Positions 44,701 through 56,190 of a DNA stretch of 64,000 nucleotides are shown here, piece by piece. Origin of the DNA: Acanthococcus lagerstroemiae (taxonomy: Eukaryota; Arthropoda; Insecta; Hemiptera; Eriococcidae); assembly GCA_031841125.1 (NCBI GenBank), contig CM063112.1, forward strand, positions 29,848,603-29,912,602. Direction: 5' to 3'. Made by a program: the position numbers and the translations under genes. How positions within the stretch are numbered: the first letter of the stretch is position 1; each line of letters opens with the position of its first letter. The notes below the pieces were generated by a model that saw nothing but the letters and a program-made list of their open reading frames with translations, was not told the DNA's origin and did no database searches.

Positions 44701-47700
44701 AACCCAATGTTGCGGCCCTAACTTACTTAACATACTGACAGCAACTTAATGGGAGGTAGCTCATGCACGTAACGTAGCTGTGTGTTCTTGCTTCTGGATT
44801 GTGGACCAAGTCCATGAACGCTGGCCAATGTTGGTCCTTGCGGCATGAGTCTTGCAGTTCTGGGACAGTCTCGGGTAGCTCCGGCCGCTCCTACCGCTGT
44901 GTTCTAACTGGCTCTTAAACTGGAAATGACTACTTAGCGGTTTTGATGGATGCCGGCTACAGTCTAGAGCGATGTGGGTTTGGTTCAGCTGAGCTTGACA
45001 TCCTGCAAACTGTTAATGCAAACTGCCATCGCATTCCCCCAGTCTTTGTTCATAGGTCTACTTAATTTAGTCAGTGTCAGTCAGCGGCCGCTTGTCTGCA
45101 GGAGAATTAGTTCACGTTGGACGATTGCAATCGACTTCTCAATATGTACAGATTGTTAGAATTTTCATTATATTCTAAAGAAAATCCAAAATCTCAGTTT
45201 GAATGCAGTAAATGTAGGATATCACTTTTTATTAATGTTTGAAAGGGATTACAGGTGTGAGTTTCTACCTATGTTAGTGGGTATTCACTTTGGGCCAATG
45301 GTGCCCCACTGATACATAACTTTCTTTTAGTTTGGCTGTACTATAATATTTCTTTTTCAACTTGGGATTATAGGTGTGAGTTTCCACCTACCTGAGTGGG
45401 TTTTGACTTTGGGCCGATGATGCCCCACTGATACATAAATTACTTTTAGTCTAGATGTATTATAATATTTACTGATATATAAATTACTTTTAGTTTAGAT
45501 GTATTATAATATTTACCTATCAACTGGGGACTAGGTGTGAGTTGTACCCATTTTGGGCTGATGATCCCCTACCAATACATAATTTATTTTATCGTTTATT
45601 CACATTTACAAATATTTTTTAGCTGGGGTTTGTAGTTGAGTTTTCACCTATGCTAGAGGGTGCCGACTGCAAGCCGATAATGCCCCACTGATTCATAATT
45701 TACTTTAATGGAAGGTATACTATAATACTTTTTTTCTGTGGCGGGGGGGGGGGGGTTGTAGGTGGGAGTTTTTCAACTATCTTAGGGGGTACTGACTTTG
45801 AAGCCGATGATGCCCCGCTGATACATAAGTCCCTTTTTATTTTGAAACACTATATAAATGTTCTTAACGAGGTCTGTAGCAGGATAATTTTAGTAGGTAC
45901 CAGTAGGGATTACTACTGGTTGAAAGTTCTATAATGGGATGATTCCAATAAGCTACTGGTAGAAAATCTCAATGATTCCAGTTATGATCTGATCTGTGCT
46001 CCTTAAAATCCACTTTATGCCGGTGGAAAGTCTCAAAACGATTCCAGTAGCAACCACTGTTGGTTGAAAGTCCTGTAATGGGATGATTCCAGCAAGCTAC
46101 TGGCAAAAAGTTTCATGGGATGATTCCGGTCGTGATGTGTTCCTGACAATCTTTCTTGTGCTGGTAGAAAGTCCTGGGACGATTCCAGTAGCAACCATTG
46201 TTGGTCGAAAGTTCTGTTATGGAATGATTCCAACAAGCTATTGGCAGAAAGTCTCATCATAGGATGATTCCAGTCGCAATCCAGTCTATTCCTTTGAATC
46301 CATCTTGTGATCAAATCCCTGTATTCCTTCTTCTGCTGGTAGAAGTACTGTGGAAGGGTTTTAAAATGATTTTATTAACTGTTTGGGATGATGGTGTTAG
46401 AATTTAAGCCAATATAGCAACAGTTTCTTCAGCTAAGCCTTAGGAGTGTCAGTGTAACATAGTTTACATTACTACTATTTATTTTTCTGCGGTGGGTTGC
46501 AGGTGGGAGTTTTTCACCTATCTTAGGGAGTACTGACTTTGAAGCCGATGATGCCCCGCTGATACATAGCTTCCTTTTTATTTTGATACACTATAATATG
46601 TATATTACCAGGGGCGGCAGTTCACCTATGTTAGTATAGTGCCATTTTCGTCTCTGTGTGTTCTTGGTTGGTGTTGTCTTTATCAATGATGTCGTCTTGG
46701 TTGTTTTTGTTATTTTTGTCAGTATCATCTTGCTCTCGGTGTTGTCTTGGTTAGTGTTTTTATCTTTGCTGATTATGTCGTCTTAATCGATGTTTTCATC
46801 ATTGTCGGTGTTGTCTTTGTTGGTGTTGTTGGCTTTGCTGGTGTTTTCGTCTTTGTCAAGGTTATTATCTTTGTCAGGTGTTGTGGTGTCATCTTTATAC
46901 TATAATTTTATGTACTTGAAGAATTTCTATCCCGGATGCATCGCTATTTTAGGTAATTATTTCCAATTTTTATGTATGTGCTACTAATTTTCTTTTTCAG
47001 CTTCCCGCATCACTGTATATTTCGATATAATTGGTGCGGGACATTTTTTTACCATGTTCAAGTCATTTTAACGTCCTAATTAATTAATCGTATATTCTTG
47101 ATTAATTATCGTTAAATGACGACAGCAATTGGTGTTCTAAAACGCCGAGCTATCGATAAAATGTCGATAGAAACATAGTAGATGATTACTTACTATAGAA
47201 GTTTTATTAGGATTATTATTTTACTATTGTATCTTTTAAATACCCTCTCGGAGCAGAGATTTTCGATGTTTTTCAGCTCATTGCAATCGACTTTTCAACA
47301 TGTACAGATTGTTAGAATTTTCATTATATTCTGAAAAAGTTCCAAATTCTCAGTTTGAATGCAGCAAATGTAGGATATCACTTTTTATTAATGTAAGGCT
47401 AAGAAAGGGGGAAATAAGTTTTTTCTCCGGCCTCTTTTCGATGTTTTTCTCCTTGCGACTGTACCAATTTTCACCTTTGTTAGTGGATACGGATTTTGGG
47501 CCGCTGATGCCCCTGTGATACATGATTTACTGTTAGTTCAGATTGGTATTTACTATAATTTTCATTTTTTAGCTTGGGATAGTAGGTGTGATTTTTCACA
47601 GGTAATAATTATATACATGCGATGCTGTGTGCCGGCTTTGGGTCGATGATGTCCCACCAATACATAATTCACTTTTAATATAATATTTATTTTTCAGCTT

Positions 47701-49155
47701 GGGATTAGGTATGAGTTTTCATCTATGTTAGTGAGTAGCCACTTTGGGCCAATGATGCCCTACCGACATATACTTTGTTTTATAGTTTATTCACCTTTAT
47801 TTTTCAATTGGGGGTTGTATTTGTGATTTTTCATCTATGCTAGTGGTCCCGACTTTGGGACAATGATGCCCAACTGATTCATAATTTACATTTAGTTTGG
47901 CTGTACTATAATATTTCTTTTTCAACTTGGGCTTATAGGTGTGAGTTTCCACCTACCTGAGTGGGTATTGACCTTGGACCGACGATGCCCCACTCATACA
48001 TAATTAACTTTTAGTTTAGATTATACTATATTCATTTTTAAGCTTGGGATTAGGTATGAGTTTTCACCTATGTTAGTGGCTATCAACTTGAGCCCAGTGA
48101 TGCATCACTGATACCTAATTTTCTTTTTGCTGTATACTCAGTTTGGGATTATAGGTGCGAGTTTCCACCTACCATTGACTTTGGGCCGATGATGCCCCAC
48201 TGATACATAATTTACCTTTAGTTTAGATATATTATAATATTTATTTCTCAGCTTGGGATGAAGTGTGAGTTTTCACCTATGTTAGCGGCTTTCAACTTAC
48301 GCCCGATGATGCCTCACCGATACATAATTTTCTTTTAGTTTGGCTGTACTGTAATATTTCTTTTTCAACTTGGGATTATAGGTATGAGTTTCCACCTACC
48401 TGAGTGGGTATTGACTTTGGGCCGACGTTGCCCCACTGATACATAATTTACTTTTAGTTTAGATATACTATAATATTTATTTTTCAACTTGGGACTAGGT
48501 GTGAGTTTTAACCTATGTTAGTGGCTTCAACTTGAGCTCAATGATGCCTCACCGATACATACTTTTCTTGTAGTTTGGCTGTACTATAATATTTCTTTTC
48601 CAACTTGGGATTTTAGGTGTGAGTTTCCACCTACCTTGGGTTTTCCCCCATAATTAACTTTTAGTTTAGATTTATTCTTCAGTTAGTGGTTATTGGTGTG
48701 ATTTTTCACCTGCGATAGTTATATTTTTGGGTTACTGTGTGCCGATTTTGGGCCGATAATGCCCCACCAATACATAATTTACTTTTAGTTTAGTTATACT
48801 ATAATATTTATTGTTCATCTTGGGATCAGGTGAGAGCTTTTCACCTATGTTTTAGTGGGTATTTACTTTGGGCTGATGATGCCCTACCAATACATAATTT
48901 ATTTTATAGTTTATTAACATTTACAAATATTTTTTAGCGGGTGTGTGCCCCACAGATTCATAATTTACTTTAATGGGAGGTATACTATAATATTTATTTA
49001 TATTTCTGCGGGGGGTTGTAGGTGGGAGTTTTTCACCTATCCTAGGGGTACTGACTTTGAATCCGACAATGCCCTGCTGATACATAAGTTCCTTTTAATT
49101 TTGATATACTACATATATATTACCAGGGGTGGCGGTTCACCTATGTTAGTATAGT
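41740..49155. repeat. Right-arm tandem arrays, mirror of 31,745-39,425
   Basis: In order: GGAATCATCC array (41,745-42,290), satellite (42,400-42,790), 18-bp minisatellite (42,800-43,215), satellite (43,290-44,140), ~1-kb unique segment (44,150-45,125), satellite (45,230-45,850), GGAATCATCC array (45,880-46,360), satellite piece (46,460-46,640), minisatellite (46,645-46,900), dyad spacer (46,950-47,280, dyad 47,150-47,170), and the long satellite array (47,455-49,150). Two arrays are each about 131-133 bp shorter than on the left. Confidence 0.85.
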
Positions 49156-49700
49156 GTCGTTTTGGTCTCTGTGTGTTCTTGGTTGGTGTTGTCTTTATCA
49201 AAGATGTCGTCTTGGTTGTTTTTGTTATCTTTGTCGGTGTCATCTTGGTCTCTGTGTTGTCTTTATCAAAATGATCGTCTATTATGTTTTTGTTATCTTT
49301 GTCGGTGTCATCTTGGTCTCTGTGTTGTCTTGGTTGGTGTTGTCTTTATCAAAAGATGTCGTCTTGGTTGTTTTTGTTATCTTTGTCGGTGTCATCTTGG
49401 TCTCTGTGTTGTCTTGGTTGGTGTTGTCTTTATCAAAGATGTCGTCTTGGTTGTTTTTGTTATCTTTGTCGGTGTCATCTTGGTCTCTGTGTTGTCTTGG
49501 TTGGTGTTGTCTTTATCGATGATGTCGTCTTGGTCTCCCTGTTGTCTTGGTTGGTGTTTTTGTTTCTTTAGTGATTTTGTTGTCTTAATCAATGTTTTCA
49601 TCCTTGTCGGTGTTGTCTTCGTCGGTGTTGTTGACTTTGCTGGTGTATTTGTCTTTGTCGAGGCAGTCATCTTTATCAGTGTTGTCATCTGTGTCGGTGT
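49154..49700 (-). repeat. 18-bp minisatellite with ~75-bp higher-order unit (right, outer)
   Basis: Mirror of 31,140-31,745 with roughly four higher-order units instead of six. One unit has drifted (AAAATGATCGTCTATTATG near 49,268). Long frames on both strands are repeat by-products. Confidence 0.8.
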
Positions 49701-51913
49701 CTACTTAACGAATTTCAGTCCTGCATGCCCCGCTATTTTAGGTACTTATTTCTAATTTTTATGTATGTGTTACTAATTTTCTTTTTCAGCATCCCGCATC
49801 GCTGTATATTTCGATACAATCGGCGCGGGACATTTTTTTACCTTGTTCAAGTCATTTAACGTCCTAATTAATCAATCGTATATTCTTGATTAATTATCGT
49901 TACTTAAAATGACGACAGCAATTGGTGTTTAAAAACGCCGAGCTATCGATAATATGTTGATAGAAATTTTATTAGGATTCTTATTTCACTATTGTATCTT
50001 TTAGAGGCCCTCTCGGAGTAGAGATTTTCGATGTTTTTCAGCTCCCGCGCGTCACTATGTACATATTTCAATATAATTGGCTTGCGGTGTTTTTACATGC
50101 GTCAAGTCATTTTAACACCTTATCAGTCTTATAGGTCTGATTCATAACAGTTGCATGACAGCAAGCACGAGCTATCGATAATATGTCGATAGAAATATTG
50201 TTCATTTTCTGCATACTATTATGAAGTATTATGTTATTACTACTCAGCACTATTACAGTTATAGTTCTTAATGCCTCGCTTTAGTTAGTAATATCAAACG
50301 CTTTTGGCAGTGTACTTTCCACAAATATATCTATTCAATCTAGAATTGTTATTTTTACTTACATTTTCAAGTTGAATCAAATTGATAGGTAACCTTGAAA
50401 ATCAATAAAATATCTATATTCGGTTTACTGATGAATTTATTACACATCCCCCTCCCCTAAACTGTGAATGCCAGGGTTCTCAAGATACAATGGAACTATA
50501 ATACATATTAATACCAAATTTGGGAGAACCTGATGATCCACGAAACTTTCTTATCGCATTTTGTGAGAATTTTGAGCCTCGGTTTCTTTGAAGTATCTTA
50601 ACAGATGCAGTTGCATTGAAACAGAATTCCGAAACTTACTGACGGGGCCAATGCCATTCCACAGGTTTGGATAGTGTGTTTCAAATTATACCTAATTATT
50701 TTTATTTTTCATTAGCTTGATTTATATTCTTACAGATAGAATTAATTTCATTTTTCATTAGATTTTATATCTTCCCCTCGAATTTTGATGCTGCAAACCA
50801 AACCTTGCCGTCCATTCGTGGAATCGCTGCTTCGATACAAATTCTCTCCCTGGAAGTTTGAATCTGTCGACTTTCCCAAATAGTTACTGGAATGCGGTAT
50901 GTAATTTCGATTTTTATGCGCTTTAGAAATCTGTATCTCGTCGTAGTTACTCTGTTCTGGATAATAGAATGCATTAATTTCATATTTCACCAATTTTCTT
51001 GAATCCCTCTGAATTTTAATACCTACTGAAAACTTATTTTTACGGTTTCTGATTGAAAGATCATATTTTCGAAATTCTATACAGACCTCGCAGTTGATTG
51101 TGGAACCGCTTCTTCTGTGCAAACACCGAAGACCAGCAAATTCTGATTTTTCCTAAAATTCATCGTAGCCTGTTGTTATAATTTTGAGTTTCGCATGTTC
51201 AATTTGTTAGTAAATATAATATATCAAAGGTACGATTCTGTTCTCGTTTCATGTTCCTTTCACCTTCGAAATTTGTGCTTCTTTCCACCTGCTCAGTCAG
51301 TCGTAATCATTTTTATTAGTTATACAAAAATTATCCCTTCTGTTCTTCTGGTTAGGGGGGTGGATTAGTTAAGACGACTACTTTCAACAAAATCGATCCG
51401 CACACAGTTTTCGACACTTAGTATCAATGTAACAGAATTTTTAATCGTATTTCGGCACCGGCACATTCGGACAGCGAATTCGAACTCAGCGATAAACATT
51501 CAGGAAGAATATGTGGTTCTCCCATTTTTCCATTTTTTTAAAATTTTCGAACATTTTGAGAATTTTTCCATACTATTCAAGGCGGATTCAGAAAAACCTT
51601 CACTATAGACCATATATAAACTCTAAATCAACTGACTGATATAACCAGAGAATACAATATGGAAATGTGGGTAATGTTTATCGACTTCAATAAAGCGAAC
51701 GACTCGATTTACCACGAGTAACTATGGCAGGCCCTGGCGGCACAAGGTGTACCTAGGAGATCATAGAAATTCTCGTCCATCGATACGGTCACTCGACGGC
51801 CTCTGTTAAGACTGACTAATGGGTGAGAACCTCTCTATCAAAAGAAGGGTAAAAGATGGGGACCCACTATCCCCAAACCCTTTTAATTGCGTATTGGAAC
51901 AAATATTCAGGGA
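49495..51913. repeat. 2.4-kb tandem duplication, copy 1 (right arm only)
   Basis: Bases 49,495-51,913 are repeated head-to-tail at 51,914-54,331. The junction ATTCAGGGA|TCTTGGTTGG joins the RT fragment to the minisatellite with no microhomology. Copy 1 ends in the RT text L-E-Q-I-F-R, so the chimeric frame at 51,887 runs from RT-flank into minisatellite. Spacer dyads lie at 49,943-49,963 and 50,172-50,192. Confidence 0.93.
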
Positions 51914-54331
51914 TCTTGGTTGGTGTTGTCTTTATCGATGATGTCGTCTTGGTCTCCCTGTTGTCTTGGTTGGTGTTTTTGTTTCTTTAGTGATTTTGTT
52001 GTCTTAATCAATGTTTTCATCCTTGTCGGTGTTGTCTTCGTCGGTGTTGTTGACTTTGCTGGTGTATTTGTCTTTGTCGAGGCAGTCATCTTTATCAGTG
52101 TTGTCATCTGTGTCGGTGTCTACTTAACGAATTTCAGTCCTGCATGCCCCGCTATTTTAGGTACTTATTTCTAATTTTTATGTATGTGTTACTAATTTTC
52201 TTTTTCAGCATCCCGCATCGCTGTATATTTCGATACAATCGGCGCGGGACATTTTTTTACCTTGTTCAAGTCATTTAACGTCCTAATTAATCAATCGTAT
52301 ATTCTTGATTAATTATCGTTACTTAAAATGACGACAGCAATTGGTGTTTAAAAACGCCGAGCTATCGATAATATGTTGATAGAAATTTTATTAGGATTCT
52401 TATTTCACTATTGTATCTTTTAGAGGCCCTCTCGGAGTAGAGATTTTCGATGTTTTTCAGCTCCCGCGCGTCACTATGTACATATTTCAATATAATTGGC
52501 TTGCGGTGTTTTTACATGCGTCAAGTCATTTTAACACCTTATCAGTCTTATAGGTCTGATTCATAACAGTTGCATGACAGCAAGCACGAGCTATCGATAA
52601 TATGTCGATAGAAATATTGTTCATTTTCTGCATACTATTATGAAGTATTATGTTATTACTACTCAGCACTATTACAGTTATAGTTCTTAATGCCTCGCTT
52701 TAGTTAGTAATATCAAACGCTTTTGGCAGTGTACTTTCCACAAATATATCTATTCAATCTAGAATTGTTATTTTTACTTACATTTTCAAGTTGAATCAAA
52801 TTGATAGGTAACCTTGAAAATCAATAAAATATCTATATTCGGTTTACTGATGAATTTATTACACATCCCCCTCCCCTAAACTGTGAATGCCAGGGTTCTC
52901 AAGATACAATGGAACTATAATACATATTAATACCAAATTTGGGAGAACCTGATGATCCACGAAACTTTCTTATCGCATTTTGTGAGAATTTTGAGCCTCG
53001 GTTTCTTTGAAGTATCTTAACAGATGCAGTTGCATTGAAACAGAATTCCGAAACTTACTGACGGGGCCAATGCCATTCCACAGGTTTGGATAGTGTGTTT
53101 CAAATTATACCTAATTATTTTTATTTTTCATTAGCTTGATTTATATTCTTACAGATAGAATTAATTTCATTTTTCATTAGATTTTATATCTTCCCCTCGA
53201 ATTTTGATGCTGCAAACCAAACCTTGCCGTCCATTCGTGGAATCGCTGCTTCGATACAAATTCTCTCCCTGGAAGTTTGAATCTGTCGACTTTCCCAAAT
53301 ATTACTGGAATGCGGTATGTAATTTCGATTTTTATGCGCTTTAGAAATCTGTATCTCGTCGTAGTTACTCTGTTCTGGATAATAGAATGCATTAATTTCA
53401 TATTTCACCAATTTTCTTGAATCCCTCTGAATTTTAATACCTACTGAAAACTTATTTTTACGGTTTCTGATTGAAAGATCATATTTTCGAAATTCTATAC
53501 AGACCTCGCAGTTGATTGTGGAACCGCTTCTTCTGTGCAAACACCGAAGACCAGCAAATTCTGATTTTTCCTAAAATTCATCGTAGCCTGTTGTTATAAT
53601 TTTGAGTTTCGCATGTTCAATTTGTTAGTAAATATAATATATCAGAGGTACGATTCTGTTCTCGTTTCATGTTCCTTTCACCTTCGAAATTTGTGCTTCT
53701 TTCCACCTGCTCAGTTAGTCGTAATCATTTTTATTAGTTATACAAAAATTATCCCTTCTGTTCTTCTGGTTAGGGGGGTGGATTAGTTAAGACGACTACT
53801 TTCAACAAAATCGATCCGCACACAGTTTTCGACACTTAGTATCAATGTAACAGAATTTTTAATCGTATTTCGGCACCGGCACATTCGGACAGCGAATTCG
53901 AGCTCAGCGATAAACATTCAGGAAGAATATGTGGTTCTCCCATTTTTCCATTTTTTTAAAATTTTCGAACATTTTGAGAATTTTTCCATACTATTCAAGG
54001 CGGATTCAGAAAAACCTTCACTATAGACCATATATAAACTCTAAATCAACTGACTGATATAACCAGAGAATACAATATGGAAATGTGGGTAATGTTTATC
54101 GACTTCAATAAAGCGAACGACTCGATTTACCACGAGTAACTATGGCAGGCCCTGGCGGCACAAGGTGTACCTAGGAGATCATAGAAATTCTCGTCCATCG
54201 ATACGGTCACTCGACGGCCTCTGTTAAGACTGACTAATGGGTGAGAACCTCTCTATCAAAAGAAGGGTAAAAGATGGGGACCCACTATCCCCAAACCCTT
54301 TTAATTGCGTATTGGAACAAATATTCAGGGA
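51914..54331. repeat. 2.4-kb tandem duplication, copy 2 (right arm only)
   Basis: Copy 2 differs from copy 1 by only a handful of changes seen by eye: a one-base deletion near 53,300 (AAATAGTTACTGG to AAATATTACTGG), A to G near 53,645, C to T near 53,716, and A to G near 53,902. It carries the dyads at 52,362-52,382 and 52,591-52,611 and continues into the intact RT tip. Confidence 0.93.
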
Positions 54332-54870
54332 ACTGGAATGGGAAAGCGTAGGTATAAGAATTACGGGCAGAAATTTAAACAACCTTAGGTTTGCAGATGA
54401 CATTGCACGGATAGCAAAAGATGAACACAGCCTGGTCATGAATTTATCGAAATCGAAATTTATGTCGAACAGGGAGGGACCCAATGAAATTTGGCTAGAG
54501 GGAGCAAGAATGTCTCGTGTACAGGAGTACAAATATCTGGATCAGACAACGAAATTCGAAACAATATGGAAGGAGTTATCAGGGAAAGGATTGATAATGC
54601 ATGGAAGGCTTTTTGGGCGCACAAATTTATCTTTGAAAAGAAAATAAAACTATAGGTCTAAAAATGAAAGTACTCGAGAGCTGTGTGGTCCCAACTCTCA
54701 CCCGTGGGTCTCAAGACGAGATTCTAGGATACCTAGGCTTTTGCTGGGCACAGACAGCGAGGGAGCGCGAAAGATGGAGAAAGGTGACAGAAACGTATGC
54801 CCAACGGTGGGCAGATTAGGTGGTGACTTACACCGCAACTTCGTGTGCAACACCTAATAAATAAAAATGA
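53990..54870 (+). mobile_element. Right-tip RTE-like RT and 3' end
   Basis: The frame opens with QGGFRKTFTIDHI and MFIDFNKANDSIYHE, interrupted by stops. From 54,237 it continues 136 codons with NLSIKRRVKDGDPLSPNPFN, LRFADDIARIAKDEHSLVMN (intact DD) and RVQEYKYLDQ. The thumb (LESCVVPTLT) and a compressed tail (ERWRKVTETYAQRWAD) lead to a stop and a 3' end with CACCTAATAAATAAAAAT near 54,868. The tail lies outside the palindrome, so this copy is continuous across the right border. Confidence 0.85.
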
Positions 54871-54871
54871 G

Positions 54872-55200
54872 CAGGGAGAGGGTCCGGGGAAGTCCTTGAT
54901 TAGAACCCTTTGGAATAGATTTGAGTGAAATTTGTATTTCTAGCTATTCTTGTAGCATTTAATTTTTACTATTATAATGTGACCCGAAGCCTTGATATAA
55001 ATAATTACATGTTAAACTTGACTCCTCCTGAGCGTCGAGTCAAAATTTTCTAATGAACTTACAACTTGGCACATTTTTTTCGTATTATCGCACAATCCTA
55101 GGGGATGTTACAAGACTTTTCCAAAATAAGGCCCCCTAATATACCACTAGAAAGCTATCAGCAAAAACAAAAAAAAAATACCGAAGACCCAAATCAAAAA
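54872..55200 (+). mobile_element. Second copy of the retrotransposon head sequence
   Basis: From GAGCAGGGAGAGGGTCC the sequence aligns with 27,249-27,672 through CTTGATTAGAACCCTTTGGA, TTTGTATTTCTAGCTATT, ATAATTACATGTTAAACTTG and ACAAGACTTTTCCAAAATAA. It lacks the ~128 bp found at 27,472-27,600. It follows directly on the 3' end of the RT copy, so two elements may be head-to-tail. After GAAGACCCAA the two copies diverge. Confidence 0.75.
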
Positions 55201-55690
55201 ATAACAAAAACAACCAAAACTAAGCAAACCAGGCTCGAAGAACACTAAGAAAATACTATAAAACCATAAAATCAAATAAAGCCAAAACAGAAACTAGGAA
55301 ACAGACTTATACGTAGAAAAAAATTGAATTTATTTGGTTTTAAAAATACAGAAAAAAAAAACGGATGGCGCTAATAATCACCGAAACAAAACTAGTATTT
55401 ACTAATAAAACATGACAGGACTGAAGAACAAAAAAATGCGAAATCAAGAAGACTGAGGTACGACAAAATCAAGGTCAAAATAATATGAAAATGTCCCCCC
55501 CCCCCAAATGGATTTACCATTGAATATTCATATTATTATTATCACCGTCTCTCTTGTATTCACGAACTCAATTAAGCCAGAACCGTATTTACGGCGAACA
55601 AAGTATGCAATTTTATTTACACGAAAGGAAGCGTGTTGCTTGTCGTCATCCAATAGGAAGCTAACGCGGTCAACAGGTATAATTGACTTG
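55200..55690. other. A-rich sequence without a recognisable gene
   Basis: 55,180-55,480 is strongly A-rich on the plus strand, followed by a C10 run near 55,497. The 63-codon frame at 55,508 has no recognised motif. Confidence 0.35.
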
Positions 55691-56190
55691 ATATTGTAAT
55701 CGAAGTACATGTACATAAGTCATTTGGTGAAAGTTGGGATACCATGAACCGTGAGGTAATCTCAGTGAGATACAATCAGAGATGCCTGCGAGGATTCGTT
55801 TATGGTCAGAGACTTCCAATACTAACCGTAAGGCGGCGAGTGAAATACGAATTAAGAAAGGGGTAAAGACAAGGGTGTATTCTGTCATCATTCTTGTTCA
55901 ATATCTGTATGAGAAAGATCTTCGATTCTATTAAAAACTCTTAAGAACTTAGATAGGAATACGAAATACAAGATACGCTGATGATACCGCGGTAGTAACT
56001 CTCAGTAGATAGGTCTTCTCGAAATTATATAACAAGTCAAACAAGCCGGACACGATTTTGGTGTAAGAATTATTGTTGAGAAAACCAAGTGGGTAGTTGT
56101 GGAGAAAACCCAAAACCAAGCGGCAAAAGTGCGATCTAATCATTAGTGGAAAACAAACTGACCCAGTAAGCTCGCTACGGCTCACATGCT
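55690..56190 (+). mobile_element. Degenerate RT fragment of a second RTE-like lineage
   Basis: Across several frames one can read SEIRIKKGVK, then GCILSSFLFNICMRKIFDSI, then IRNTRYADDTAVVTLS, then QVKQAGHDFGVRIIVEKTKW and VVVEKTQNQAAKV. The YADD catalytic box and K-T-K-W/M block identify an RT. The Y in YADD and G-V-x-x-G-C-I-L-S block differ from the F-A-D-D copies elsewhere in the window, so this is another lineage. At least three frameshifts are present. Confidence 0.7.

Larger units (their letters stand above)
28376..54486. repeat. Giant near-perfect palindrome, axis at 40,582
   Basis: The left arm 28,376-40,581 is the reverse complement of the right arm 40,583-54,486. The centre reads TCAAAACAAG A A T CTTGTTTTGA, leaving one unpaired base. 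Mirrored frames confirm the symmetry: for example 40,012-40,419 minus with 40,745-41,152 plus, 36,007-36,192 with 44,974-45,159, and 28,320-28,625 with 54,237-54,647. Coordinate sums drift from 81,164 at the centre to 80,471 near the left tip through indels and repeat copy number. The right arm alone carries a 2.4-kb tandem duplication. Outside 28,376 and 54,486 the flanks are unrelated. No target duplication is visible. Confidence 0.95.

Noticed and set aside
28376..54486. Maverick/Polinton or other large virus-like element with long terminal repeats
   Set aside because: No DNA polymerase B, integrase, ATPase or capsid-like frames, and the repeats meet at the centre with no unique interior.
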